From: JALZKA01 sp963721645 | Lineage (GTDB): Bacteria > Actinomycetota > Thermoleophilia > Solirubrobacterales > 70-9 | Direction: 5' to 3' | DNA: 64,000 nt | Assembly: GCA_963721645.1 (NCBI GenBank) | Contig: CAVRJK010000002.1 | Span: forward strand, 2,170,001 to 2,234,000 | The notes under the pieces: model-generated | Told to the model about the DNA's origin: nothing | What the model saw: the letters and a program-made list of their open reading frames with translations, nothing else | Database searches by the model: none | Program-made: the position numbers and the translations under genes | In this document: in pieces, positions 24,670-33,162 of the stretch | Layout of the letters: each line of letters begins with the position of its first letter | Position numbering within the stretch: the first letter of the stretch is position 1

Positions 24670-25748
24670 TGAGAGTCGGCGTCTCCTCCTACTGGTTCAA
24701 CCGGGGGCAAGGAGTTGTCGGCCGTCAGCTCCGCTCGGCGCTCGAGACCCTTGGGCACGAGACGTTCGTCTTGGCCCGCCCCACGCGGGACACGAATATC
24801 AAGCCCTCGTTCGTCGACGATGCAGGCGTGTGGGACCAGGACGGCGTGAGCGTCGCGTCCAGCTACGAGATCCCGGGTGAGGAAATGCTGGCGTGGGCCC
24901 GCGACAACTCTCTGGACGTTGCCCTCTTCGACCAGAACTACCAGTTCGCCGAGATCCAGGCTCTTCGAGAAGCCGGGATCCGCACATACGGCCGGTTCGT
25001 CTGGGAGCACTTCGGGGCCGAGCACGTCGAGCCGGCTGAACGCGCTTTCACCTCCGTCTACTCGGTCACGGCCTGCGAGGTGGAGCGGTACCGCGCGCTC
25101 GGCATCGAGACCCCCCGGGTGCCCTGGGGCATTCACCCCGAGTTGATCCGCGAGCCGGCGGACTCCGATCCTGAAGTCGTGCGCCTTTTCTACCCCGGCG
25201 GGTTCATGTCGAAGCGAAAGCCGATCGCTGAGACGCTCAAGGCCTTTCGCAAGGCGAAGGGCCCGGAACTGCGTCTGGTCGTGAAGGCCCAGGTCGAGCG
25301 CGGAGTGGACGCCGTGCGCGACGCGGCCAAAAAGGACGATCGGATCGAGGTCATCGCCGAGGACCTTCCGACCGACGAGCACCTCCGCCTCTTCGCCTCG
25401 GCTGACGCGTGCCTTGCACCGAGTCGCTGGGAGGGCCTCGGCCTCCACCTCTTCGAAGCGACTGCCCTTGGCCTGCCGATCGTCACCAACGACAACCCGC
25501 CCATGAACGAGGTCGTCCAGGACGGCCGCAACGGACTGCTCGTTGCCGGGAAGCCGTCGAAACAGCGCCCGCGCTCGGACATCGGCTCTTTTGACCCCGA
25601 TCGCCGAGCGCTGACCAAGGCGATCGAGCGCCTCCGCGATCCGGATCTCCGCGCCCAGCTCCGCCAAGGCGCAATCGCGAGGCGCGAGGAGCTGTCGTGG
25701 CGCCACACGGTCGATGCGCTCGGCAAGCTTCTGACGGATGCCCGGTGA
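24666..25748 (+). CDS. GT4-like glycosyltransferase (paralog A)
   Basis: The 360-residue GT-B fold enzyme starts 'MRVGVSSYWFNRGQGVVGRQLRSAL' and retains the donor-site EX7E motif in WEGLGLHLFEATALG, followed by NDNPPMNEVVQDGRNGLLV. It is one of three close paralogs (others at 39747 and 40829) that share 'RFVWEHFG' and the 'P(W)G.HPEL' region. Coupled upstream to a sulfotransferase (ATGA) and downstream to an SRPBCC gene (GTGA). The nucleotide-sugar donor is unknown; no membrane segment is seen. Confidence 0.85.
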   Translation: MMRVGVSSYWFNRGQGVVGRQLRSALETLGHETFVLARPTRDTNIKPSFVDDAGVWDQDGVSVASSYEIPGEEMLAWARDNSLDVALFDQNYQFAEIQALREAGIRTYGRFVWEHFGAEHVEPAERAFTSVYSVTACEVERYRALGIETPRVPWGIHPELIREPADSDPEVVRLFYPGGFMSKRKPIAETLKAFRKAKGPELRLVVKAQVERGVDAVRDAAKKDDRIEVIAEDLPTDEHLRLFASADACLAPSRWEGLGLHLFEATALGLPIVTNDNPPMNEVVQDGRNGLLVAGKPSKQRPRSDIGSFDPDRRALTKAIERLRDPDLRAQLRQGAIARREELSWRHTVDALGKLLTDAR

Positions 25749-26200
25749 GCGAGCGGCTGCTCGAAAGGGAGCAGTTCTTCCCCAACCCGATCGAAGAAGT
25801 CTTCGAGCCGTTCTCGAAGGCGGAGAACCTCGAGGCGATCACGCCGCCATGGCTTCACTTCCGGATCATCTCCGATCTGCCCATCGAGATGCGCGAAGGC
25901 GCTTTGATCGAATACCGGCTCCGCTTCCACGGCGTGCCCGTCCGCTGGCGCACGGAGATCGAAGTCTGGGAGCCGCCCCACAGGTTCGTCGACCTCGCAC
26001 TCAAGAGCCCCTTTGCTCTGTGGCACCACACGCACGAGTTCGAGGCAGTCGAAGGCGGCACGATCGCCCGCGACCGGGTCCGCTACAGGGTCGGATTCGG
26101 CCCATTCGGCGAAGCGGCACACGCATTGATGGTCGGGCGCGATCTCAAACGAATCTTTGACTACAGGCGCGAGGCCGTCGAAGGCCTGATCAGCCGGTAG
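25745..26200 (+). CDS. SRPBCC (START-like) ligand-binding protein
   Basis: The 151-residue protein starts at GTG 25745, overlapping the glycosyltransferase stop. The sequence 'LLEREQFFPNPIEEVFEPFSKAENLEAITPPWLHFRI' is the CoxG/polyketide cyclase-like SRPBCC opening. 'GVPVRWRTEIEVWEPPHRFVDLALKSPF' and 'RVRYRVGFGPFGEAAHALMV' complete the helix-grip fold. These proteins bind hydrophobic ligands; some are cyclases. The role with the glycosyltransferase and sulfotransferase is unknown but translational coupling suggests a shared pathway. Confidence 0.78.
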   Translation: MSERLLEREQFFPNPIEEVFEPFSKAENLEAITPPWLHFRIISDLPIEMREGALIEYRLRFHGVPVRWRTEIEVWEPPHRFVDLALKSPFALWHHTHEFEAVEGGTIARDRVRYRVGFGPFGEAAHALMVGRDLKRIFDYRREAVEGLISR

Positions 26201-26248
26201 TGTGGGACTCGTAGCTTTTGAGGCCGATTTCCGGACCAGGAGGAAGAG

Positions 26249-26530
26249 ATGCCGACCTACGTAATGCTCACCAATCTGACCGCGGACGGCGTGAAGACGC
26301 TCAAGTCCAACCCGACTCGCGTTGGCGAAGTCAACAAAGAGGTCGAGGCGCTCGGCGCCAAGGTCCTTGACCAGTACGCGGTGCTCGGCCGCTACGACTT
26401 CATCACAATCGTCGAGGCCCCCGACCCCGAGACGATGGCCAAGGTCTCCGTCGAGCTGGGCTCGCGGGGCACGATGACCTCCGAGACTCTGATGGCAATC
26501 CCCGCGGACAAGTTCGCCGACGCGATCTAG
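26249..26530 (+). CDS. GYD-domain protein
   Basis: The 93-residue product matches the small GYD family throughout: 'YVMLTNLTADGVKTL', 'EVNKEVEALGAKVLDQYAVLGRYDFITIVEAPD' and 'GTMTSETLMAIPADKF'. The 'GRYD' element corresponds to the GYD motif. The fold is a ferredoxin-like dimer of unknown role. ATG 26249 has an excellent ribosome site (AGGAGGAAGAG). purD begins 31 bases after the stop, so it may be the first gene of the pur run. Confidence 0.85.
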   Translation: MPTYVMLTNLTADGVKTLKSNPTRVGEVNKEVEALGAKVLDQYAVLGRYDFITIVEAPDPETMAKVSVELGSRGTMTSETLMAIPADKFADAI

Positions 26531-26561
26531 CGCTGAAGCAGGCTCTGACCAACAGGCTCGC

Positions 26562-27842
26562 ATGAAGGTCCTCGTCGTCGGCGGCGGGGGTCGCGAGCAT
26601 GCCATCGTCCAGGCCCTCGGCCGCTCGCCGAGCGTGGGCGACGTGCTTTGCGCGCCAGGAAACGCCGGCATCGCCCGGGACGCCCGCATCGTGGACGCGG
26701 GCGCAGAAGACGTCAACGGGATCGTCGCTGTGGCGCAGGCCGAGTCCGCGGATCTGGTGATCGTCGGGCCGGAGGCGCCTTTGGTCGCCGGCGCCGTTGA
26801 CGCCCTGGAAGAGGCCGGCATCCCGGCCTTCGGCCCGACCGCGGAGGCAGCGCGCCTTGAGGGCTCGAAGGTCCATGCCAAGGAGGTCATGGAGGCTGCA
26901 GGCGTGCCCACAGCCGGGCACGAGGTGCTCCGAGACGCTGCTCATGCTCTGGATCGCCTCGCTGACGCGGCTTACCCGCTCGTCCTGAAAGCCGACGGAC
27001 TGGCTGCCGGTAAGGGCGTGATCATCTGCAATTCCTCAGGCGAGGCACATGACGCCGTGGACGCGTTCTTCACCCAGCGCCGCTTCGGGCAGACCGAGGT
27101 CGTCCTGGAAGAGTTCCTCGACGGCGAGGAGCTCTCGCTCCTGGCGCTCTGCGACGGAGTGAACGTTGTCCCGCTGGCCCCCGCGCAGGACTACAAGCGG
27201 ATCTTCGATGGCGACGAGGGACCGAACACCGGCGGCATGGGGAGCTACTCGCCGGTTCCCGGCATCGATCCCGGCCGCGTCGAGGAGCTGACCGACGCCG
27301 TCCACCGCCCCGTGGTCGAATTGATGGCCCGCCGCGGTACGCCGTTCAGGGGTGTTCTCTACGCCGGCCTCATGATGACCTCGTCCGGTCCCAAGGTCCT
27401 CGAGTTCAACACCCGCTTCGGCGACCCCGAGACTCAGGCCGTCCTGCCGCGCCTCCGCTCAGACCTGGCCGAGCTCTGCTTGGCGAGCCGCGAGCACGGC
27501 GGTCTCGCGGGAATGAATGCCGAGTTCGCCGAAGACTGGGCCGTCACCCTGGTCCTCGCCTCCGCCGGGTATCCCGAGTCGTCGTCAAAGGGCGACGTGA
27601 TCTCTGGCCTCGACGAGGCTTCGGCGCTCGACGGAGTGCAGGTGACACACGCCGGCACCGCGCTTGATGCGGACGGCAACGTGGTCACGGCTGGCGGGCG
27701 CGTGATCAACGTGACCGCGCTCGGGCCGGGGCCTACGGACGCCCGCGAACGCGCGTACGAAGCGGCCAGGATGATCGACTTCAAAGACATGCAAATGCGC
27801 TCGGACATAGCCCTGAGGGCGACCGAACGCGTACCCGGCTAA
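26562..27842 (+). CDS. purD: Phosphoribosylamine-glycine ligase
   Basis: The 426-residue ATP-grasp enzyme makes glycinamide ribonucleotide, step 2 of purine synthesis. Motifs: N-terminal 'MKVLVVGGGGREHAIVQAL', 'ADLVIVGPEAPLVAG', ATP-grasp 'YPLVLKADGLAAGKGVII', 'EEFLDGEELSLLALCDG', 'NTGGMGSYSPVP' and 'VLEFNTRFGDPETQAVLPRL'. Full length. It opens the pur backbone (purD-purE-purB). Confidence 0.96.
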   Translation: MKVLVVGGGGREHAIVQALGRSPSVGDVLCAPGNAGIARDARIVDAGAEDVNGIVAVAQAESADLVIVGPEAPLVAGAVDALEEAGIPAFGPTAEAARLEGSKVHAKEVMEAAGVPTAGHEVLRDAAHALDRLADAAYPLVLKADGLAAGKGVIICNSSGEAHDAVDAFFTQRRFGQTEVVLEEFLDGEELSLLALCDGVNVVPLAPAQDYKRIFDGDEGPNTGGMGSYSPVPGIDPGRVEELTDAVHRPVVELMARRGTPFRGVLYAGLMMTSSGPKVLEFNTRFGDPETQAVLPRLRSDLAELCLASREHGGLAGMNAEFAEDWAVTLVLASAGYPESSSKGDVISGLDEASALDGVQVTHAGTALDADGNVVTAGGRVINVTALGPGPTDARERAYEAARMIDFKDMQMRSDIALRATERVPG

Positions 27843-27867
27843 GAGCCGCGGAGAAAGGGAGAACCAC

Positions 27868-28389
27868 ATGGAGACAGCTGAACCACAGGGCGGCGACAAG
27901 CCGAAGACCGGAGTCGCAACCCCGGCGCCGGACAAGACGCCACCGGAGCCGATGCCCGATGTCGAAAAGGCCTTCGAAGAGATCGAGGTCGACGCGCCGC
28001 GGGTCGGGATCATCATGGGCTCGAAGAACGACAAGCCCAAGATGCAGGCCGCCGGCACAGCCCTGCAGGAGGCCGGCATTCGCTACGAGGTACGCGTGAT
28101 GAGCGCTCATCGCGACCCCGAGATGGTCCGCGAGTACTGCCACAACGCACGTATGCGCGGCCTCAGGGTGCTGATCGCGGGCGCCGGGATGTCCGCCGCC
28201 CTCCCCGGCGTAGCCGCTGCCCACACGGATCTGCCGGTGATCGGCGTACCGATCATGGGCAAGTCGCTGGGCGGGCTCGACGCGCTGCTCTCGGCGGTCC
28301 AGATGCCACCGGGCATTCCCGTCGCCTGCGTTGCGATCGACGGATCGAAGAACGCCGGCGTCCTTGCCGCGCGAATCATCAACTCCTGA
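27868..28389 (+). CDS. purE: N5-carboxyaminoimidazole ribonucleotide mutase-like PurE, with N-terminal extension
   Basis: The 173-residue protein has an acidic/proline-rich extension of about 47 residues before the core 'VGIIMGSKNDKPKM'. The core conserves SAHRDPEM (catalytic His) and 'SLLSxxQMPPGIPV'-like 'ALLSAVQMPPGIPVACVAI'. Two family positions differ: the usual GSxSD is GSKND, and the usual AAHLPG is SAALPG. Class I PurE needs PurK to make N5-CAIR; no purK is in the window. The enzyme moves the carboxylate to give CAIR. ATG 27868 follows GGAGAAAGGGAG. Confidence 0.88.
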   Translation: METAEPQGGDKPKTGVATPAPDKTPPEPMPDVEKAFEEIEVDAPRVGIIMGSKNDKPKMQAAGTALQEAGIRYEVRVMSAHRDPEMVREYCHNARMRGLRVLIAGAGMSAALPGVAAAHTDLPVIGVPIMGKSLGGLDALLSAVQMPPGIPVACVAIDGSKNAGVLAARIINS

Positions 28390-28437
28390 TTTGGACAATC
28401 ATCGGCACATGCCCAGATCGAATCTGAAGGTTCCAGG

Positions 28438-29724
28438 GTGATCCCTCGATACACACGCGAGGAGATCGGCGCGGTCTGGACCGATCGCCGCAAGATGGAG
28501 GGCTGGCTCGCGGTTGAGCTGGCCGCAACCGAGGCCTGGGCGGCCGAAGGCGTAGTTCCCCCCGAGGCTGCCGCACATGCGCGCGAGCGGGCGGCGTTCG
28601 AGGTCGAGGCCGTCGCTGAGCGCGAGCGCACGACCAACCACGACGTCGCGGCCTTTGTCGACGTGGTCGCGGAGTCTGTCGGGGGTGACGCCGGGCGCTG
28701 GATCCACTACGGGCTCACCTCCTCCGATGTCCTCGACACGGCGCTCGCTCTTCAGATTCGCGATGCGGGCGAGATTGTCGTCGCCGGCGCGCGCGCCTAC
28801 CGCGACGCACTCAGGGACCGGGCAATCGAGCACGCCGACACGTTATGCGTCGGCCGTACCCACGGCGTCCACGCGGAGCCCACTACGTTCGGCCTCAGGC
28901 TGGCGGGCTTTGCGTTCGAGGCCGATCGCAACCTTCGCCGTCTCGAAGCCGCCTTCGCCGACGCCGCCGTCGGCGCGATTTCGGGCGCGGTGGGCACCTA
29001 TGCCTCCGTTCCACCGCAGATCGAACGGCACGTGTGCGAGACGCTCGGGATCCGGGCCGAGGACGCCTCGACCCAGGTGGTGCCCCGCGATCGGCACGCC
29101 GCCATGCTCTCGGCGATCGCGCTCGCCGGCGCGGGTCTGGAGCGCTTCGCTACGGAGCTGCGGAACCTTCAACGGACCGAGATCCGCGAGGCTGAGGAGC
29201 CGTTCGGCAAGGGACAAAAGGGCTCGTCAGCGATGCCCCACAAACGAAACCCGATCACCTCGGAGCGCATCACCGGCCTTGCTCGAGTACTTCGCGGCTA
29301 CGCGCAGACAGGCCTCGAGAACGTCGCGCTCTGGCACGAGCGCGACATTTCCCACTCCGGCGCGGAACGTGTCGTCCTGCCCGACGCGACGATCGCTCTC
29401 GACTACATGCAGCACCTCGCGACCCGCGTCGCCTCGGGCATGGTCGTCCACACCGAGCGCATGCAGGCAAACCTGGAGTTGACGCACGGCGCGATCTTCA
29501 GCCAGCGCGCCCTGACTGCTCTGGTCGACTCCGGCATGACCCGCGACGACGCCTATCGCACGGTCCAGGCCGCAGCGCAAGAAGCGTGGGACACGGGCAC
29601 GCCGTTCCGTGAGCTTCTCGGTCCGGCGGCGCCGGATCTTGACCTGGACGTAGTCCTGGATCCCCGCGCGTACACCGCGCATGTCCCCGAGGTGATGGCG
29701 CGCCTCGATCGCCTCGGAGACTGA
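28438..29724 (+). CDS. purB: Adenylosuccinate lyase
   Basis: The 428-residue homotetrameric lyase acts twice in purine synthesis (SAICAR to AICAR; adenylosuccinate to AMP). The fumarase-superfamily signature SSAMPHKRNP is present, as are 'HYGLTSSDVLDTA', 'GRTHGVHAEPTTFG' and 'HERDISHSGAERVVLPDA'. Start GTG 28438 (IPRYTREEIGAVW), 48 bases after purE, so probably the same transcript. Full length for the family. Confidence 0.96.
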   Translation: MIPRYTREEIGAVWTDRRKMEGWLAVELAATEAWAAEGVVPPEAAAHARERAAFEVEAVAERERTTNHDVAAFVDVVAESVGGDAGRWIHYGLTSSDVLDTALALQIRDAGEIVVAGARAYRDALRDRAIEHADTLCVGRTHGVHAEPTTFGLRLAGFAFEADRNLRRLEAAFADAAVGAISGAVGTYASVPPQIERHVCETLGIRAEDASTQVVPRDRHAAMLSAIALAGAGLERFATELRNLQRTEIREAEEPFGKGQKGSSAMPHKRNPITSERITGLARVLRGYAQTGLENVALWHERDISHSGAERVVLPDATIALDYMQHLATRVASGMVVHTERMQANLELTHGAIFSQRALTALVDSGMTRDDAYRTVQAAAQEAWDTGTPFRELLGPAAPDLDLDVVLDPRAYTAHVPEVMARLDRLGD

Positions 29725-29732
29725 GCGCTCTC

Positions 29733-29738
29733 TAGTGT
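29733..29738 (+). promoter_or_regulatory. Leaderless-type -10 box of sulfotransferase 2
   Basis: TAGTGT ends 8 bases before ATG 29747, supporting that start over the in-frame GTG at 29735, which lies inside the box. Confidence 0.45.
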
Positions 29739-29746
29739 TCCGGGCG

Positions 29747-30835
29747 ATGAGCCCCGACCCCCCAGCCGAATACACGATCGAAGATCGGCCCGGCAAGAAC
29801 GCCGACCAGATCTCGCCACTGACGTTCGTCGGCGGAACCGGCCGGAGCGGGACGCATGTGGTCGCGCGCTTCCTGGGCCGCCACATGCGACTGCACGCGA
29901 TCGGCGTCGAATGCCGCTTCCACGTCGAGGATCGCGGGTTTCCGGGGCTCCTGGACGGCAGTGTCAGCGCCGACGCTTTCCTCAAACGCCTTCGCGGGTT
30001 CTGGTGGAAGGGTCAGATGAGCGGCCGCGAGCGCGGCATGTACCGCTTCCTGTCCGAGGACCGCCTCGAGTGGGCCATCACCCGCTTCGAGGATTCGTTC
30101 GACGTGGCGGAGCCTGAACCCGCGTGCCGACAGCTCTTTTTAGACCTCCTCTGGCAGGAGGCCGTGGAGAAGCGGGCGACGGGCCTCGTCGAACAGAGTT
30201 GCGACACGATCGCCCAGGCCCCGACATTGATGCGACTCTTTCCGGAGGCAAAGTTCATCCACGTGGTCCGAGACGGGCGGGACGCTTCTGCGTCGCGCGT
30301 CTCCCAGACTCGCGGCCTCGTCTACCCGATTACGCGCAACCAGGGAATTCGCTGGTTCGACAAGCGAATCAGGCGAATCGACGACGGAGCACGCCAGATT
30401 CCCCCGGAGCGCCTCTTCCAGGTGAGCCTCGAGGACATCCTGACGCCGCCACGCCACGAGGCGGCACGCGAGGTCACCAACTTCGCAGGCGTCAGATTCG
30501 GCCGGCGGATGCGGCGTTTTTTCTACTCGAAGATGGACCTCCACAGCGCAAACACCGAACGCTGGCGCGCGGGAACGTCAGAGCGGAGGCAGCGCTCGAT
30601 CGAGGCGCGATACGAGCGCTCGCTCGAAGGCCTCGAGGCCGACGGCGTATCAAGCGCCCCACTCTTGCGCGCCGTCTTCGACCGCCGGCGAGAACCCGAC
30701 TACGAGTTGCCGCCCAAGCCGCCGGAGTCGGACTCGGGAGCCGAGGCAGACGGGGCCGAGGGCGAGGCCTCCGGCTCCTTCGGCGCCGAAGCGGAGGCAA
30801 CGGTTTCCCGGCCCTCGGGCGTCGAGACCTCGTAG
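29747..30835 (+). CDS. Sulfotransferase family protein (2), divergent type with acidic tail
   Basis: From ATG 29747 the product is 362 residues. The phosphosulfate loop is GGTGRSGTHVVARFLGRHM and the 3'-phosphate motif AKFIHVVRDGRDASAS; the middle region differs from the RSGTTLL group, with 'GQMSGRERGMYRF' and 'LVEQSCDTIAQAPTLM'. The final 45 residues are an acidic low-complexity tail (PESDSGAEADGAEGEASGS). This tail is encoded antisense to the tail of the converging sulfotransferase 3. It sits between purB and the P450 pair. Confidence 0.8.
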   Translation: MSPDPPAEYTIEDRPGKNADQISPLTFVGGTGRSGTHVVARFLGRHMRLHAIGVECRFHVEDRGFPGLLDGSVSADAFLKRLRGFWWKGQMSGRERGMYRFLSEDRLEWAITRFEDSFDVAEPEPACRQLFLDLLWQEAVEKRATGLVEQSCDTIAQAPTLMRLFPEAKFIHVVRDGRDASASRVSQTRGLVYPITRNQGIRWFDKRIRRIDDGARQIPPERLFQVSLEDILTPPRHEAAREVTNFAGVRFGRRMRRFFYSKMDLHSANTERWRAGTSERRQRSIEARYERSLEGLEADGVSSAPLLRAVFDRRREPDYELPPKPPESDSGAEADGAEGEASGSFGAEAEATVSRPSGVETS

Positions 30836-31800
30836 CCGAGGTCGTCCAGCAGGTCGGCGGCAATCGACTCGAACCTGGCAACGTCAGCCGGGTCCATCGC
30901 TTCGCGCCAGCGACCGACGCGATCGGACCGGGGCGCTTCGGTCACGAGCGAATGAGCTTCGATCCGCTCCTGAGCCGGACGGAGCGCACCACCGTCCTCG
31001 TCGTCGAGATCCCTCGCTATCTCTTGGAGGCGGTCTGCCGACCGCTCGTGGTAGGCGAGCATCGCTGGGTCGAAGGCCAGGTCGATGAACTCGCAAATCT
31101 GCCTCAGGACGGGCTCGGGGTCTTCGATCAGGTCTTCGTAGCGGACCTCGATGTAGTGCTCCATCCGGGCGCTACGACGGCGTGCGCGCCTGATCCGCCG
31201 TTTCCAGATCTTGGCGTGGCGCTCCACCGTCAACTCCTCGGCTGTCATGCGTCCGTCGCGTGACAGGGCAACGTCGCGGCCGTCCCTGATCAGGTGGATG
31301 AAGCGCGCCTCAGGCAGGGATCGCTTGACCATCCCCATCTGCTTTACGTAGCCCGGAGTCTTGTCTCCGTACCGCGATTTGCCCTGGCCCTCCGCGTAGA
31401 GCCGGTAAAAGGAGCGAAGGACGTCTTTTGGCCTGGTCATCCCCAAGGACTCGATCCGCTGCACAAGAACCTCCGGCGCGAGTCCGAAATCGTCCCAGCG
31501 CCGGTGGTTGACGAGAAAGTTCACGGCCTCCTCGGGGCTCATCGGGCTACCTGCCTTGCGGCGGCTCTTCAGCTCTTTCGTCAGAGCTGGGATGAAATGC
31601 GTCTCAGGCGGGATGGCGAGTTCAGGATGGGAGTCGAGCATCATGCGCAGGAGGGTCGTGCCCGAGCGGTTGACGCCGATCACGAACGGCACAGGGCCGG
31701 AGACGGCTTCGCGCTCGATGGCAGCGATTTGCTCCTTGCGTTCGCGCTTTCGCGCCTGCCTTGCCCGCCTGCGGCGGATCTCGAGCGGGGAGAACCTCAT
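30700..31800 (-). CDS. Sulfotransferase family protein (3)
   Basis: Start ATG 31800 overlaps the P450 stop (ATGA), giving 366 residues. A strongly basic N-terminal helix (RRRRARQARKRERKEQ) precedes the loop GVNRSGTTLLRMMLDSH, 'ELAIPPETHFIPAL', 'RYGDKTPGYVKQM' and ARFIHLIRDGRDVALS. The core ends at 'LLDDLGYEV', and about 28 extra residues (A/P/S-rich) follow, overlapping 136 bases with the convergent sulfotransferase 2. Coupling to a P450 suggests that the P450 product, perhaps a hydroxyl it creates, is sulfated. Confidence 0.87.
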   Translation of the reverse strand: MRFSPLEIRRRRARQARKRERKEQIAAIEREAVSGPVPFVIGVNRSGTTLLRMMLDSHPELAIPPETHFIPALTKELKSRRKAGSPMSPEEAVNFLVNHRRWDDFGLAPEVLVQRIESLGMTRPKDVLRSFYRLYAEGQGKSRYGDKTPGYVKQMGMVKRSLPEARFIHLIRDGRDVALSRDGRMTAEELTVERHAKIWKRRIRRARRRSARMEHYIEVRYEDLIEDPEPVLRQICEFIDLAFDPAMLAYHERSADRLQEIARDLDDEDGGALRPAQERIEAHSLVTEAPRSDRVGRWREAMDPADVARFESIAADLLDDLGYEVSTPEGRETVASASAPKEPEASPSAPSASAPESDSGGLGGNS

Positions 31801-33125
31801 ACCGGCGCCGAGGTTCGCAGATCCGCTCGAGCCCGGCTCTTGAGCACAGCGCGTGTGCCCTCGCGCGGAGACATGGTCACGTTGCGGCGAACGGGGCGCT
31901 CCGGCCGTTCCGAACCAGGCCGCAGATCGCACTGGGAAAGAATCGTGCGTAGCGCGACGCGCATCTCAAGCTCCGCAAATGCCGCGCCGATGCACCGTCT
32001 CGTTCCCCCACCGAAGGGGATCCAGGAAAAGGTCTCCGTCGAGCCATCAAGGAACCGCTCTGGCCTGAACGCGTACGGGTCCGGATAAAGGTCGGCTCGC
32101 GTATGGGTCATATAGATCGCAGCCAGAACGACCGTGCCGCTCGGGAGGTCATAGCCCCCGAGATGCGAGTCTTCGCGTAACTCCCGACCCGTAAACGGGA
32201 CGACCGGGCGGACGCGGAGCGTTTCGTCGATCACCGCGTCCATGTACTCGGTGCCACCGTCGGACCTGACCTCGTCGATCAAGCGCTCCATGGCGTCCGG
32301 GTGATGAAAGAGAAGGTCGAACGCCCACGCCAGAGCTGTAGCCGTGGTCTCGTGCCCGGCCAGGAGCAAGGTCATGAGCTGGTCGCGCAGCTCCCGGTCT
32401 TCCATCTGCGAGCCGTCCTCGAAACGCGCCGTGACGAGCATGGAGAGGATGTCGTCGCGACCAGCCAGGTCCGGATCGCGCCGCCGCTCCGCGATCTCCT
32501 CGAAGAGGAGCTCGTCGATCCGCGCGGCGAGCGACGCAAGGCGGCGGAAGGGAGGAACCCTTCGCAGATGCGGAATGACGAAACCGATCGCCTTGGGCGA
32601 GGCGCTCGCCGCCAGCGCTTCGATGAGCGCCACGCTCAAATCAGCGCGTCGGCGCTCGTCAGTAACTCCAAAGACAGCACGCAGGATGACCTCCAGCGTT
32701 ATCGCCTGCATGCTGGGATGAAGCGCGAACGGCTCGCCCGAGGGCCAGCCTGCGATCACCTCCTCGGTCGCCTCCGTGATGACCTGCTCGTAGGCACGCA
32801 TCCGCTCGCCGTGGAACGGAGGCAGCATGAGCTTTCGACGGCGCATGTGCTCGTCGTCCTCCTGGAGGAGCAGGGAGCCCTTGCCGACCATCGGCTCGAG
32901 CGCGATGTTCCGCCCCGGCGCGATGGTGTTGATGCGATCCGCTCCATAAAGCGCCTTCATCGAAGGTGCATCCGAGATGAACACCACTTCTCCGGGACCG
33001 AGAATCGACGCGTGGAACGTCTCACCGAGCTCACGGCGCCAGTACTCCAGGAAGGAAATCGGCCGCATGATGAAGCGGGTGGTCTGCAGCGCCTTCGGCA
33101 GCGGGACGCTCGGCGGGGCAGGCAT
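31797..33125 (-). CDS. Cytochrome P450
   Basis: The 442-residue monooxygenase starts at ATG 33125 (MPAPPSVPLPKAL); the longer open frame upstream crosses the purC promoter and is not used. Landmarks: I-helix LLAGHETTATALAW, K-helix ExxR in DETLRVRPVVPF, PERFL, and the heme loop FGGGTRRCIGAAFAELE with the axial Cys. 'MRRRKLMLPPFHGERM' is the C-helix region. Soluble, class I-like; it needs a ferredoxin and reductase not present here. It is transcribed divergently from purC across a 37-base gap and is translationally coupled to sulfotransferase 3. Confidence 0.92.
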   Translation of the reverse strand: MPAPPSVPLPKALQTTRFIMRPISFLEYWRRELGETFHASILGPGEVVFISDAPSMKALYGADRINTIAPGRNIALEPMVGKGSLLLQEDDEHMRRRKLMLPPFHGERMRAYEQVITEATEEVIAGWPSGEPFALHPSMQAITLEVILRAVFGVTDERRRADLSVALIEALAASASPKAIGFVIPHLRRVPPFRRLASLAARIDELLFEEIAERRRDPDLAGRDDILSMLVTARFEDGSQMEDRELRDQLMTLLLAGHETTATALAWAFDLLFHHPDAMERLIDEVRSDGGTEYMDAVIDETLRVRPVVPFTGRELREDSHLGGYDLPSGTVVLAAIYMTHTRADLYPDPYAFRPERFLDGSTETFSWIPFGGGTRRCIGAAFAELEMRVALRTILSQCDLRPGSERPERPVRRNVTMSPREGTRAVLKSRARADLRTSAPV

Positions 33126-33162
33126 GACGGGAACGGTACCCGTCGTTGTTAGAGTCGCCGCC
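33126..33162. promoter_or_regulatory. Divergent P450/purC control region
   Basis: Only 37 bases separate the two starts. It holds an interrupted inverted repeat ACGGG-N7-CCCGT (33127-33143) and TAGAGT (33150-33155), the likely purC -10, ending 7 bases before GTG 33163. Confidence 0.5.

Noticed and set aside
25190..26911. A 573-residue minus-strand open frame across the glycosyltransferase, SRPBCC and purD genes
   Set aside because: It crosses three convincing genes and has no recognisable domain.
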